This document shows positions 51,042 through 59,823 of a stretch of 64,000 nucleotides of DNA, piece after piece (the stretch's first letter is position 1; each line of letters starts with the position of its first letter). The stretch is taken from contig JAQUJC010000003.1 in the NCBI GenBank assembly GCA_028681135.1, positions 1 to 64,000 of the forward strand. Direction: 5' to 3'. Source of the stretch: Kiritimatiellia bacterium (GTDB lineage Bacteria; Verrucomicrobiota; Kiritimatiellia; CAIQIC01; Lenti-01). Both the position numbers and the translations under genes were made by a program. The notes below the pieces were generated by a model that did no database searches, had not been told where the DNA came from, and saw nothing but the letters and a program-made list of their open reading frames with translations.

Positions 51042-51837
51042 TGCAACCTTTCCATGTCATCATCCTACCCCAAAACCACAGCGCCGGGAAGATCAATTTC
51101 ACCATCGGGGTCAGCCCTTGAATCTTGAATTATGGCGACTGCTTTCGGTTCGAGCGGGACGGAGCTCCCACCACGGGCAGGTTGCCCCTCCAGGATCCTG
51201 TGGAAACGTGCCGGTTATGGGTTTGCGCTTTGTGGCGCGGACCTCCCGGGCCGCGCTGGTGTAGCGCAATCGCCTCTGACAAAGGGCATGTCGAAGACGA
51301 CCTGAACAACACATACCCAGCTAAAGAATAACCAAGGTCATTCCGTCTGTTTTCTGCCTGTTGCAGTCTTTTTCCGGTCATGGTGAGCGTAGTCGAACCA
51401 TCTCGGCCCACCCCCAACGGCCAACCTGCGGAACTACGCCGAGATCCCTCGACAAGCTCGGGATGACAACCCGAGGGGCACATCCGTCCCGTTTCCAAAT
51501 TTTCAGTTTGGGTTCCCTTCTGTGAAATCCCCACCACGGGCGCGCCAGCATGAAATCCGAAGCTTGATCTCTGACGGTTCCGCTCCCTATCCCGGACAGC
51601 ACGGAGGTTGTCCCTCCAGAAATCTTATTTATCCTCTGTGAGTGTCAGCTTTTTTCCTGTTTTCCTGCTCAATTCCCCCTCCTTTTCAAACCCTTCCCAT
51701 TCGTGTCCATCCTGCTTGCCCACCGTCTTGTCCGCCGTAGCCTTGGTGAAGGTGGAAGCCTTGACGAAGGTGGGTGTTCATCCGTGGTTATCTTATTCTT
51801 TTGGGGTTGCGGCTATGCTGCGCTGTGGTCTCTCGTG
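51042..51837. other. Gene-free, repeat-containing intergenic region
   Basis: It holds repeat copy B (51107-51260). Beyond it are common intergenic repeat-like strings such as GGTGAGCGTAGTCGAACCAT and CCCTCGACAAGCTCGGGATG near 51380-51470, and a GGAGGTTGTCCCTCC hairpin near 51604. The ORFs in the track here have no convincing protein features. It lies downstream of the leftward glycosyltransferase at 51838. Confidence 0.6.
51107..51260. repeat. 154-bp direct repeat, copy B
   Basis: Same length and orientation as copy A. Together the copies bracket 758 bp containing only the nucleotidyltransferase and its small partner. Confidence 0.88.
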
Positions 51838-52977
51838 TCACGCCTTGCACAATCTCTGGTACAGCCCCATCAACTTCTCTGCGCTGGCGGGCCAGGTATG
51901 GCGTTCGAGGACCTGCTGGCGGCCGGTAGCGCCCATGCGCTGGCGCAGAGCGGGGTTTTCAGCCAGCTTCTTCAGACCCGCGGCCAATGCGGTGGGATCG
52001 CCAACGGGCACCACGATACCGGCACCATCGGCCACCAGCCGCGGCACCCAGGCACAATCTGTGGTCAAGACCGGCAGACCCGTGGCCATCGCCTCGATGG
52101 CCGCAAAGCAAAACGATTCGTAGTCGCTGGAAATCACTTTGACGTCGGCGGCGGCATAGACAGCAGGCAATTCGCTGAATGGCAGCTCGCCAAGGAATAA
52201 GACCCGGTCGGCAATTTTCAACTCGATGGCCTGCTGCTGCGTCCGCTCCTGCAACGGGCCGCTGCCTGCCAGCATCAGCCAGGAACCGGGATGGTCCTGT
52301 GTAAACCGAGCAAAGGCCTTTAGCAGCATGGCGTGATTCTTGAACGCCTGAAACCGTGCCACATAAAGTGCCACGAAGTCGTCCCGGCCAATGCCGTATT
52401 GCTGCCGGAAATTTGATGCTTGGGGGCGGAACCGGTCCGCATCCACTGCATTTGGAATATTTTCCACGTCCAAACCCAAATCGCGCAGTTTTTCAATCGT
52501 CGTGCCGCTGGCGATCAACCCATCGGCCATCCCTACCCCGCCCCGCGGATCATAATAATTTGGGGCCGTTAGGCGCATCACCACTGGAATCGTGACGCCC
52601 CGGCGCTTGAGCCAAACCACCAGGTTGGGCAGTTCGCAGACCTGGATCACATCGAATTCGGCGGCATGGCGCGCCACCCAGCGCGCAGCCCGCCACTCAA
52701 ACCATTCAAATTCTGCTTGTCGCACCCGCCAGCCCCCTCTGACCTTGTCCCAGGGGAACGTTTTTAACCAGGGCGTATGCAGCACCACCGCCCCCTCCAG
52801 CGGCATCGGCGGTGGTCCAAACAGCGGCGCGCCGCTGAGGAACGTTACCTGCGCGCCCGCCTGCGCCACATGGCGGGAAATCTCGAGGTCAAACGTCTCC
52901 CCCCCGCCGCGTTCCAGGCAGGCCATGCGGTTGATGAACAACACCCGCAGGGAGCGAGTCGGATGCGCGGCAGCCAT
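51838..52977 (-). CDS. Glycosyltransferase family 4
   Basis: This 379-aa GT-B enzyme has an N-domain with LFINRMACLERGGGETFDLEISRH (quoted in part), then the donor-binding region IPNAVDADRFRPQ, LYVARFQAFKNHAMLLKAF and SSDYESFCFAAIEAMATGLPVLTTD with the EX7E-type glutamates. It is a cytosolic retaining transferase of surface glycan synthesis. It lies 7 bp downstream of the methyltransferase at 52985, forming a two-gene operon. Confidence 0.92.
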   Translation of the reverse strand: MAAAHPTRSLRVLFINRMACLERGGGETFDLEISRHVAQAGAQVTFLSGAPLFGPPPMPLEGAVVLHTPWLKTFPWDKVRGGWRVRQAEFEWFEWRAARWVARHAAEFDVIQVCELPNLVVWLKRRGVTIPVVMRLTAPNYYDPRGGVGMADGLIASGTTIEKLRDLGLDVENIPNAVDADRFRPQASNFRQQYGIGRDDFVALYVARFQAFKNHAMLLKAFARFTQDHPGSWLMLAGSGPLQERTQQQAIELKIADRVLFLGELPFSELPAVYAAADVKVISSDYESFCFAAIEAMATGLPVLTTDCAWVPRLVADGAGIVVPVGDPTALAAGLKKLAENPALRQRMGATGRQQVLERHTWPASAEKLMGLYQRLCKA

Positions 52978-52984
52978 GCGACTG

Positions 52985-53740
52985 TCAACCCGTTTTGTTT
53001 TTTCGTCGCAACAGGAGGTCCAGCAGCCAGCGTTTCGCCACCGTCTTGGTCAGATGGGTGACCGCCGGTCCGGCCACTACGGACGCAGAGGGGTTTTTGC
53101 GTGCCCAGGCCCAGTTGTCGCGGATCACCACGGACTCTATGTCCGGATGCTGGGACACAGCCAACGTCACCAGGCGCTCGACCTGCTGTTCGTGGCGATA
53201 TTCCGTGGGCTTGTCTTGCATTGCCGGCGCCTTACTCCACCACTCAGATTTTTCGATGGAGTACATGTAATCATCGAATAGAAACCAGCCCCCCGGCTTC
53301 AATAGCTTCATCCCCAAGAAAAAGGCGCACACATCGGTTTCCCATGTGTGGGCGCCATCCAGAAAGATGAAATCAAAGTACGGTTCGCAGCGATTATCCG
53401 CCGTCTGCTGTTCAATGATCTTTTTTAGCTCCCAGGTATAGGAGATGGCCGAGAAGATGGGCGTGACAAACTCTTGCAAGCCGGTCTTGGCCAAATGATC
53501 CAGGATGTTGGGATTGTCTTTGTGATTGCGGACGGCCTCTAGGTCAATCGACGTCAAATGCCCGACACCGTTTTCTTGGAGCGCCGCCGCGATGATGCAC
53601 GAGGTTTTGCCGTAGAGAAACCCCAGTTCCAAACATTGGGCCGGACGCGATTCGCGCACCCAGTCATACAGTACTCGGCATTGGCTCTCCTCGGTGCAAG
53701 GCAAATGACCGACAGCAGCATATATTTCATTGAATTTCAT
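52985..53740 (-). CDS. Class I SAM methyltransferase (Methyltransf_24/CmcI-like)
   Basis: This 251-aa protein has motif I CLELGFLYGKTSCIIAAAL, then LTSIDLE (motif II) and FDFIFLDGAHTWETDVCAF, with LLKPGGWFLFDDY. This matches the O-methyltransferase-like family found in glycan clusters. The substrate is unknown. A Lys-rich C-terminus ends the protein. Coupled by a 7-bp gap to the downstream glycosyltransferase. Confidence 0.87.
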   Translation of the reverse strand: MKFNEIYAAVGHLPCTEESQCRVLYDWVRESRPAQCLELGFLYGKTSCIIAAALQENGVGHLTSIDLEAVRNHKDNPNILDHLAKTGLQEFVTPIFSAISYTWELKKIIEQQTADNRCEPYFDFIFLDGAHTWETDVCAFFLGMKLLKPGGWFLFDDYMYSIEKSEWWSKAPAMQDKPTEYRHEQQVERLVTLAVSQHPDIESVVIRDNWAWARKNPSASVVAGPAVTHLTKTVAKRWLLDLLLRRKNKTG

Positions 53741-53899
53741 GCATTATTCTTTCATACGGGTCTATGTCGCGCTTGGCACCTTAGCAAACTGGCCCTGCGC
53801 TGTGGAATCCCTTTGTTCGGTGTCGGGTGTCGGTTCGGAGGGGGGCCGCCTTGTCGCCCCGTCTGCATCCATTACGCGCGTCGGCTGCGAGCGAAGGCA

Positions 53900-55435
53900 T
53901 CAGGCATGCGCTGAATCGCCGTCGTGCTCGTGTGTCCAATCCCGATGGCCGTGGTGGGTGTAGTGGTGCATGACGCGGTCAAATTGAGCCATGGTGGCAT
54001 CGTTGCGGTCGCCACCGAAGAACGAGACCAGCGCCACCCCAAGGGCACCGGCGACGAATCCAGGCACCAATTCATAGAGCCCGGTATGGCCCATGAAGTT
54101 TTTCCACAGAATGACGGTCGCGCCGCCCAGCAGCATTCCTGCCAGAGCCCCCGCCCGGGTGGTACGGCGCACAAACAGCGCCGCCAGAATCACGGGCCCA
54201 AAGGCGGCGCCGAAGCCCGCCCAAGCGTACGACACCAATCCGAACACGGAGGAGTCTGGATCGCGGGCCATGAAATAGGCCACCGCTGCAATCAGCATCA
54301 CCGCACCGCGTGACACCCACAGCAGTTCGCGATCGCTGGCTTTCTTGCGAAATAACGCATGGTAGACATCGCCCGACAGCGCCGAGGCGGCGACCAGTAG
54401 CTGGCTGTCGGCGGTAGACATAATGGCAGCGAGGATGGCGGAGAGCAACAGCCCCGCCAAAAACGGCGGGAACAACACCCGCACCATCTCCATGAAGATG
54501 CGCTCGCCGTCGGCCAGCCCGGGCACAAACGCGGCGCCGACGCAGCCAACCAGCAGGGAGGCCGTCAACGCCATCACGACCCACACGATGGCGATCCGCC
54601 GCGCCTGCACCACCTCGCCCGGACGACGGATCGCCATGAAACGTACGAGAATGTGCGGCATTCCGCAATAGCCCAGCCCCCACCCCAGCGTTGAGAGCAG
54701 GGCAATCACCCCCACGCTCTTGGCACCATCGGCATAGGTCAACAGGTTGAACATCTGCGCCTTGCCCGCCGCGGCCAACGCGTCGTGCATCGGGGCCACG
54801 CCTCCCAGCCGGTGAATGCCAAGCGCGGGAACAATCACAATCGCCGCCAGCATCAACATCCCCTGGAATAGGTCCGTCCAGCACACGGCCATGAATCCGC
54901 CTAAAAATGTGTAGGTCAAAATCACGCCCACTCCCAGCAGGAGCGCCCCTTGGTAGGACAGACCAAACACGGTGTTAAACAGCTTGGCCCCGGCCACAAA
55001 TCCTGACGCCGTATAAATCAAAAAGAAAACCAGAATGATGAGCGCAGACACCATACGCAGCACATGGGTGCGGTCTTGGAAGCGGTGTTCAAAGAAATCA
55101 GGGATGGTAATGGCGTTGCCGGCCATGTGGGTGTAATGACGCAGGCGCAGGGCCACATAGCGCCAGTTGAGCCAGGTGCCCACCCCCAAGCCCACGGCAA
55201 TCCACAGCGAATCGGCGAGCCCGGCAACATAGGCTGCGCCGGGCAGCCCCAGCAATAACCAACCGCTCATGTCGGAAGCTTGCGCGGAAATGGCCGTGAC
55301 CCATTTGTTCAGCTTTCGGCCCCCCAGATAGTAGTCGGTTAGATTGTGCGAACGAAAGAAGAACCAAATGCCCACGCCCATCATGCCCATCAAATAAAGC
55401 GTAAATGCGATGATAATCCATGTGTGACTGGTCAT
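53900..55435 (-). CDS. putP: Sodium/solute symporter, PutP (proline) type
   Basis: This 511-aa SSS-family transporter has about 13 membrane helices. Signatures include YYLGGRKLNKWVTAISAQASDMSGWLLLGLPG (quoted in part), which carries the sodium site region, GGFMAVCWTDLFQG, and GMPHILVRFMAIR. This matches PutP closely. It imports proline or a related solute with Na+. The C-terminus is His/Asp-rich (HHYTHHGHRDWTHEHDGD), an unusual metal-binding-like tail. Confidence 0.9.
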   Translation of the reverse strand: MTSHTWIIIAFTLYLMGMMGVGIWFFFRSHNLTDYYLGGRKLNKWVTAISAQASDMSGWLLLGLPGAAYVAGLADSLWIAVGLGVGTWLNWRYVALRLRHYTHMAGNAITIPDFFEHRFQDRTHVLRMVSALIILVFFLIYTASGFVAGAKLFNTVFGLSYQGALLLGVGVILTYTFLGGFMAVCWTDLFQGMLMLAAIVIVPALGIHRLGGVAPMHDALAAAGKAQMFNLLTYADGAKSVGVIALLSTLGWGLGYCGMPHILVRFMAIRRPGEVVQARRIAIVWVVMALTASLLVGCVGAAFVPGLADGERIFMEMVRVLFPPFLAGLLLSAILAAIMSTADSQLLVAASALSGDVYHALFRKKASDRELLWVSRGAVMLIAAVAYFMARDPDSSVFGLVSYAWAGFGAAFGPVILAALFVRRTTRAGALAGMLLGGATVILWKNFMGHTGLYELVPGFVAGALGVALVSFFGGDRNDATMAQFDRVMHHYTHHGHRDWTHEHDGDSAHA

Positions 55436-55574
55436 AGGTCGGGCCTCCGGGGGTTGAAAATCTGGCGATCTTGCACGTTTTCGAGATAAATGAAAGCGGG
55501 AAACGCAAGGTCATCACGCCGCTGGCGTGACACGTCCGGGATTGTGTCCCGTTGGGCTACGGCTGTGCCGCGCA

Positions 55575-56291
55575 TCAGAATTCCCCGCGGACCTCGACGC
55601 GCTCGACATAGGCGCGCAACACCTCGGCCCGCTGATGCAAAATTTCAGCGGGGGTTTCCCTCATGCCGCGGAACGCGGGATCGGGCAAATCGTCGCGCGG
55701 CACGAACGCCTGCAACACGTGCCGCTTGGCCCCACGCACCCATTCCCCCATGGCCCGCATCTTCTCTGCGTCATGCCAGGCCTCAATCACCGTTGTCCGG
55801 AATTCATACTGCCGGGCCTGCTCTTGAATCAGCGCGATGGATCGGCTCACCGCCTCCACATCTGCAAAGCCCACATTCGCGGCATAGTCCCCTGGGGCAC
55901 ACTTCACATCCATGGCGACATAGTCCACCTGCGGCAGCAGCGTCTCCAGCACCGCCGGGCGCGACCCGTTGGTATCCAACTTGATGGTAAAGCCCCAGGC
56001 ACGCAGTTGCTCCATTAGGTGGGGCAGCCCCGGATGCAATGTGGGCTCGCCGCCCGTCACCACCACGCTCTCGATCCAATTGTTGCGGAATGTCCGGCAG
56101 ATTTTTTCAACGTCTGCCCAGCTCACTGTCGGCACATCCACCCGCCCCATCAGCGGAGCATTGTGGCAAAAGCCACAGCGAAAATTACACCCTGGCAAAA
56201 ACATGACCGCCGCCATCCGGCCAGGATAGTCCACCATCGAGGCATCTTGCATGATGCCGAAAACCGGCGATTGTTTGGACCTCGTGGTCAT
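55575..56291 (-). CDS. nrdG: Anaerobic ribonucleotide reductase activating protein (radical SAM)
   Basis: This 238-aa radical SAM activase has FLPGCNFRCGFCHNAP with the CxxxCxxC cluster motif, VVTGGEPTLHPGL and DTNGSRPAVLE. It generates the glycyl radical on NrdD. This longer form resembles the anaerobic NrdG2-type proteins. It is downstream of nrdD and the redoxin-like gene in the same direction. Confidence 0.9.
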   Translation of the reverse strand: MTTRSKQSPVFGIMQDASMVDYPGRMAAVMFLPGCNFRCGFCHNAPLMGRVDVPTVSWADVEKICRTFRNNWIESVVVTGGEPTLHPGLPHLMEQLRAWGFTIKLDTNGSRPAVLETLLPQVDYVAMDVKCAPGDYAANVGFADVEAVSRSIALIQEQARQYEFRTTVIEAWHDAEKMRAMGEWVRGAKRHVLQAFVPRDDLPDPAFRGMRETPAEILHQRAEVLRAYVERVEVRGEF

Positions 56292-56339
56292 CTCACGGCT
56301 GGGTCATAAACGCTGAGGCGTACATTCCCCGCTCGCGTT

Positions 56340-56738
56340 TCACACCTCTTTGGCCTGCTGCAATACCGCCTCGATCATCCGGGGTGTAATGACCCCCCGG
56401 CCCACGGCGGTATAGTCTGTCTGCAGCCCCACCCAGGTGTAGAGCGCGCTGGACCCGCCCGGGGCATCCGCCGCGCCGGGCGCGGGGTTGGCCATTGGCT
56501 GGTGTTCGCCGGTGACCGGATTCGCGCGCGAGATGTAAAACCCCGGCACCCGTTGCGGATTGAGACACTCGGCCTCGCAGAATTCCACCAGACCGTTTTC
56601 TGTCTCTAGGTCGTGATAGACCTTCTCGAACCCGGCCCATGCGTCCTCCTGCAACAGATCATCCAGCCGCCCATTGAGAGTGTGGCACTTGGGACAGGCG
56701 GATTTCCCGAATACATGAATCTGATACGTGTTCGACAT
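56340..56738 (-). CDS. Redoxin-like protein between nrdD and nrdG
   Basis: This 132-aa protein has a glutaredoxin-like N-terminus (IHVFGKSACPKCHTLNGRLDDLL, quoted in part) with a CPKC dithiol motif near residue 15. The rest continues VYHDLETENGLVEF, as in thioredoxin folds, and then diverges. The gene starts 4 bp after nrdD. Some class III reductases use a small redoxin instead of formate as electron donor, so a dedicated reductant for NrdD is a reasonable inference. It is not proven. Confidence 0.7.
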   Translation of the reverse strand: MSNTYQIHVFGKSACPKCHTLNGRLDDLLQEDAWAGFEKVYHDLETENGLVEFCEAECLNPQRVPGFYISRANPVTGEHQPMANPAPGAADAPGGSSALYTWVGLQTDYTAVGRGVITPRMIEAVLQQAKEV

Positions 56739-56741
56739 GGC

Positions 56742-59510
56742 TCAGGCCTCCACCGGCTGGCGTGCTGCCACCGGCGCGGGCGCACAGGCCACCGCCGCCA
56801 CCGTTGGCGTCGGCGGCACCACCGTCCCGCCCTCCACCGCATACCTCCCGCGCTGGCGCGCGGGCAGCTCCCCGCCGCGCTTGCTTTTGTTCCAATTCTG
56901 GATTTTGCTGAAGTACCCCACCACCCGCGTCTCGCCCTCCACGTGCACCGATCCGCATTGGGTGCACTGCTCCTGGAGTCCACGCATATTGTGCCCGCAA
57001 TCCAGACAATAGGTGAACTCGGGCGACAACGTCACCTGCGCCGACTGCGTCCGGAAAAAGGTCTCGCGCATCAGCACCTCGATGGCCCCCGGCGACGGCC
57101 GTTCTTCGCCGATAAATGCATGAGTGATGGCGCCGCTCTCGATCAGGCTGTGAAATTTCGCCTGCTGGCGAATGCGTTCGACCAGCGACACCGGCGCATC
57201 GGCCGACAAATGAATGCTGTTGGTGTAATAGGCCACATCTTCGTCCCCGCCCTTGACCACCTGCAACGCATCATCGCGATAATAGACCAAGTCGGCCTTC
57301 GCCAGCCGCCGGGCCGCGCTTTCCGCGGGCGACTCCTCCAGCGTGAGCTTCATCTTGTGCTTCACCGACAGTTTTTTGCACCGCAAAAACATGTGCGCGA
57401 TCAACTTCTCGCCCAGACGAAGGGCCTCGGCACTTTCGTGAAACTCCTGGCCGGTCAGGAACTTCACCGCATCGTTCACTCCGATCAGCCCAATGATGTA
57501 CGTCGCCTTGTCCAGTTCGACATACGGTTTGCCATCGCAAGCCGTCTTGCCGATCTGCCACAGCGGAAAGCCCGGCGCACTCATCATCTCCGCGATGCGC
57601 GTGCGCTTCTGCTCGTGCGCCTTGACGGCCATATCGATCATCTTGTCCACCTCGGCCACCAAGCCCTCATAGGTGCGCTGGCCCGCCCGGGCCGCCCGAT
57701 ACATGCACTGGGGAATGTTCACCGTCACGTTCTGAAACCCGCAAAACCGCAGGCTCTCGGGATGACGCAGCATGTAGTTGTCCTCAATCGTCGTGCGCAG
57801 GCGGCAGCAAGCCGACAGCGTTACCTCGTCGCGATCAAAGATGAAATAGACCGACCCATTGCGGCTGGCCACTTCACAGGCCCGCTGGTAGATGGCTATC
57901 TGCTCCGGATCGCTAAACGTTTCCGCACTGACATGGAAATCGCACTTGGGAAACTCGAACACATGCTCGTTGGCGTCGCCGGCCTCCCAGACCTCCAGCA
58001 GGGCGCGAGTCAGCGCGCGGGCTTCTTCCTCGAAATCGCCATAGGTCAGGATGGTATCGCCGCGGGCGACAAGGTCCTGCTGAATGTCCGGGTCATAGGC
58101 CTGCCCGTGCCGGGCATCGGCCACTTCACGCAGGACGCACCGCCGTGTGTCGTCCGACTCCGCCAGCCACAGTTCCATCATGGGGTTGCCGTGGGTATCC
58201 TTTTCGGGCTGGATGACCTCTTCGAGCCGGACCACCTCCCCATCTGCACGCCGCAGCATGTAGCGACCGCAGGGGCCCACCGCCGGCACCGACTTCAAAT
58301 AGCTCGGCACGCCCGTGTGGATGTTGAAATCCAGAAAAATCGTCTGCCCGCCGCGCGAAAACGCGTTCTGCGCCGCACCGAAAATCAGCCCCTGGGCAAT
58401 CTGATAGATTTCCTTGTCGGCCTTGCCGCGCAGATATGGCGCAAACATAATATTGATATAGGCCAATCCCAGCGCCCCCGCATAATTCGCCTGCATCGAG
58501 GCCACAAAGGTGTTGAGATGCCCGGTCAGCACATGCGCGCTGCTCGCCGGTGCGCTTTCGTTATTAAGATTGTTCAGCCCCTTCAGCCCGTACTTCTTCA
58601 CATATTCAACCGAATGCGATGAGCAATAGACGCGGTGGGGATAGCCCAGGTCGTGCAGATGAATCGCCCCGGTGTTGTGCGCGTGCTTCAAGTCCGCCGA
58701 AAAAATCGTATCCAGCGCCCACTGCTTGAGCACCAGCTCGGCAATGCCCAATTGCACTGCCTCGGGATTGTTATTGACGATGTTGCTGTTCTCGAGACTC
58801 TTGGCATACATCAGCCGGTCCACAAACTGACGCGATACGCCATAGAGCGACAAGTCGCGCAACTGGTGGCGGTAGCCGCGCAGCGACAGCTCATTGTTCA
58901 GCAACTCGCGGATCAGCGTGCTGTCCACGCTACGCATCCCGCTGGCGATGATCTGGTTCTCGACCGTCTTGGCAATGTTCAGCGCCACTTCTTCATTCAG
59001 ATCAGTGTGCTGCACCAACGTATCGATCAGCTCCCGGCGGTCCCACGGCAGCGTGCTGCCCCGGGCCACATCGTCGACCATCAGCATGCTCGCATCCGTC
59101 AAATCCACCGGCTTGGCCTCTTCCGCGGCACGCGCCGCAGTGCGCACCCGAATGCGCTCGCGGGCCAACTGGCGATGCTTGCGAAAGCGCTTGTAGGCCG
59201 CCACGATCGGCGCGTAGCCCTGCTCCGCCAGCACGATCTCGATCAAGTCCTGTATGTCCTCAATCAGCGGAATCCGCCGCCCCTGTTCATCCGCCGACAC
59301 ATGATATTCGCTGCGCGGATCGTTCAACTGCTGAATCACGATATCCGCCATCTGCTCGGGCATCGTCTCGCCTACTTCCACATGATCCCGGCGCCGCACC
59401 TCGTCCGCCGCCCGATAAATCGCCCGAATGATCTTGTCCCGGCTGAAGGGAACAATCAGCCCATCCCGTTTGCGGAATCCATCAAATCCTACTACTGTCG
59501 CCTTGCTCAT
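56742..59510 (-). CDS. nrdD: Anaerobic ribonucleoside-triphosphate reductase
   Basis: This 922-aa class III reductase converts NTPs to dNTPs without oxygen. The N-terminal ATP-cone (about 5-95; GLIVPFSRDKIIRAIYRA) gives allosteric control. The catalytic barrel includes GGQTIFLDFNIHTGVPSY (quoted in part) and GFQNVTVNIPQ. The C-terminus has a four-Cys zinc site (CLDCGHNMRGLQEQCTQCG) and the glycyl-radical segment TRVVGYFSKIQNWNKSKRGG, where the usual RVCGY is RVVGY. A Pro/Ala tail follows. The promoter overlaps an NrdR-like site upstream. Confidence 0.94.
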   Translation of the reverse strand: MSKATVVGFDGFRKRDGLIVPFSRDKIIRAIYRAADEVRRRDHVEVGETMPEQMADIVIQQLNDPRSEYHVSADEQGRRIPLIEDIQDLIEIVLAEQGYAPIVAAYKRFRKHRQLARERIRVRTAARAAEEAKPVDLTDASMLMVDDVARGSTLPWDRRELIDTLVQHTDLNEEVALNIAKTVENQIIASGMRSVDSTLIRELLNNELSLRGYRHQLRDLSLYGVSRQFVDRLMYAKSLENSNIVNNNPEAVQLGIAELVLKQWALDTIFSADLKHAHNTGAIHLHDLGYPHRVYCSSHSVEYVKKYGLKGLNNLNNESAPASSAHVLTGHLNTFVASMQANYAGALGLAYINIMFAPYLRGKADKEIYQIAQGLIFGAAQNAFSRGGQTIFLDFNIHTGVPSYLKSVPAVGPCGRYMLRRADGEVVRLEEVIQPEKDTHGNPMMELWLAESDDTRRCVLREVADARHGQAYDPDIQQDLVARGDTILTYGDFEEEARALTRALLEVWEAGDANEHVFEFPKCDFHVSAETFSDPEQIAIYQRACEVASRNGSVYFIFDRDEVTLSACCRLRTTIEDNYMLRHPESLRFCGFQNVTVNIPQCMYRAARAGQRTYEGLVAEVDKMIDMAVKAHEQKRTRIAEMMSAPGFPLWQIGKTACDGKPYVELDKATYIIGLIGVNDAVKFLTGQEFHESAEALRLGEKLIAHMFLRCKKLSVKHKMKLTLEESPAESAARRLAKADLVYYRDDALQVVKGGDEDVAYYTNSIHLSADAPVSLVERIRQQAKFHSLIESGAITHAFIGEERPSPGAIEVLMRETFFRTQSAQVTLSPEFTYCLDCGHNMRGLQEQCTQCGSVHVEGETRVVGYFSKIQNWNKSKRGGELPARQRGRYAVEGGTVVPPTPTVAAVACAPAPVAARQPVEA

Positions 59511-59652
59511 GGCCTATCTTCCTTCCTGCAACCAACCTCATCCGCGACCGGCTTCTTCACCGGACAGCCCCCACCCTGCCAGCTTCCATTGAAGCCCCTT
59601 AATCCATCCCCGGCAACCTCCCTGCGACCGAAAAAGGAAAATAGGGCCCTTA

Positions 59653-59668
59653 CCACGATATGTTGTGG
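59653..59668. promoter_or_regulatory. NrdR-box-like operator
   Basis: CCACGATATGTTGTGG is a near-palindrome matching the NrdR consensus ACAnnATATnnTGT around a central ATAT. It overlaps the predicted nrdD -10. A weaker ATAT-centred site lies 35 bp away (about 59687-59702). Paired boxes about three helical turns apart are normal for NrdR, so the spacing is slightly off. Confidence 0.5.
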
Positions 59669-59682
59669 CTGTTAATTGTCAA
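59655..59682 (-). promoter_or_regulatory. nrdD operon promoter
   Basis: Minus strand TTGACA (-35, 59677-59682), 16 bp, TATCGT (-10, 59655-59660). The -35 is perfect and the -10 is four of six. The 5' leader would be about 140 nt. Confidence 0.5.
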
Positions 59683-59823
59683 TATTACTATAATATGTGG
59701 TTTTTTAGTCTGCAATCCATATTTCCAGAACGGGTTAGCCCCAATTTACCCCCCCCCTCCCCATTCCGGTTTGACCTGCTCCCGCGTCCGGTGGCAGAAT
59801 GCCCATAACAGGGAGTGATGACG

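Larger units (their letters stand above)
59511..59823. other. Divergent intergenic region nrdD / dehydrogenase
   Basis: No gene here. It contains the nrdD promoter and NrdR-like box (59653-59682), a second weaker box-like stretch (about 59687-59702) and a C9 run near 59749. On the plus strand an SD (CAGGGAG) sits 8 nt before the ATG at 59824. Confidence 0.6.

Noticed and set aside
51262-51837. Short ORFs (for example 51378-51602, 51608-52123)
   Set aside because: No start signals, codon bias or domains; they run through repeat-like intergenic DNA or antisense to the GT4 gene.
56613-58622. 669-aa plus-strand ORF
   Set aside because: Shadow of nrdD; no recognisable motifs.
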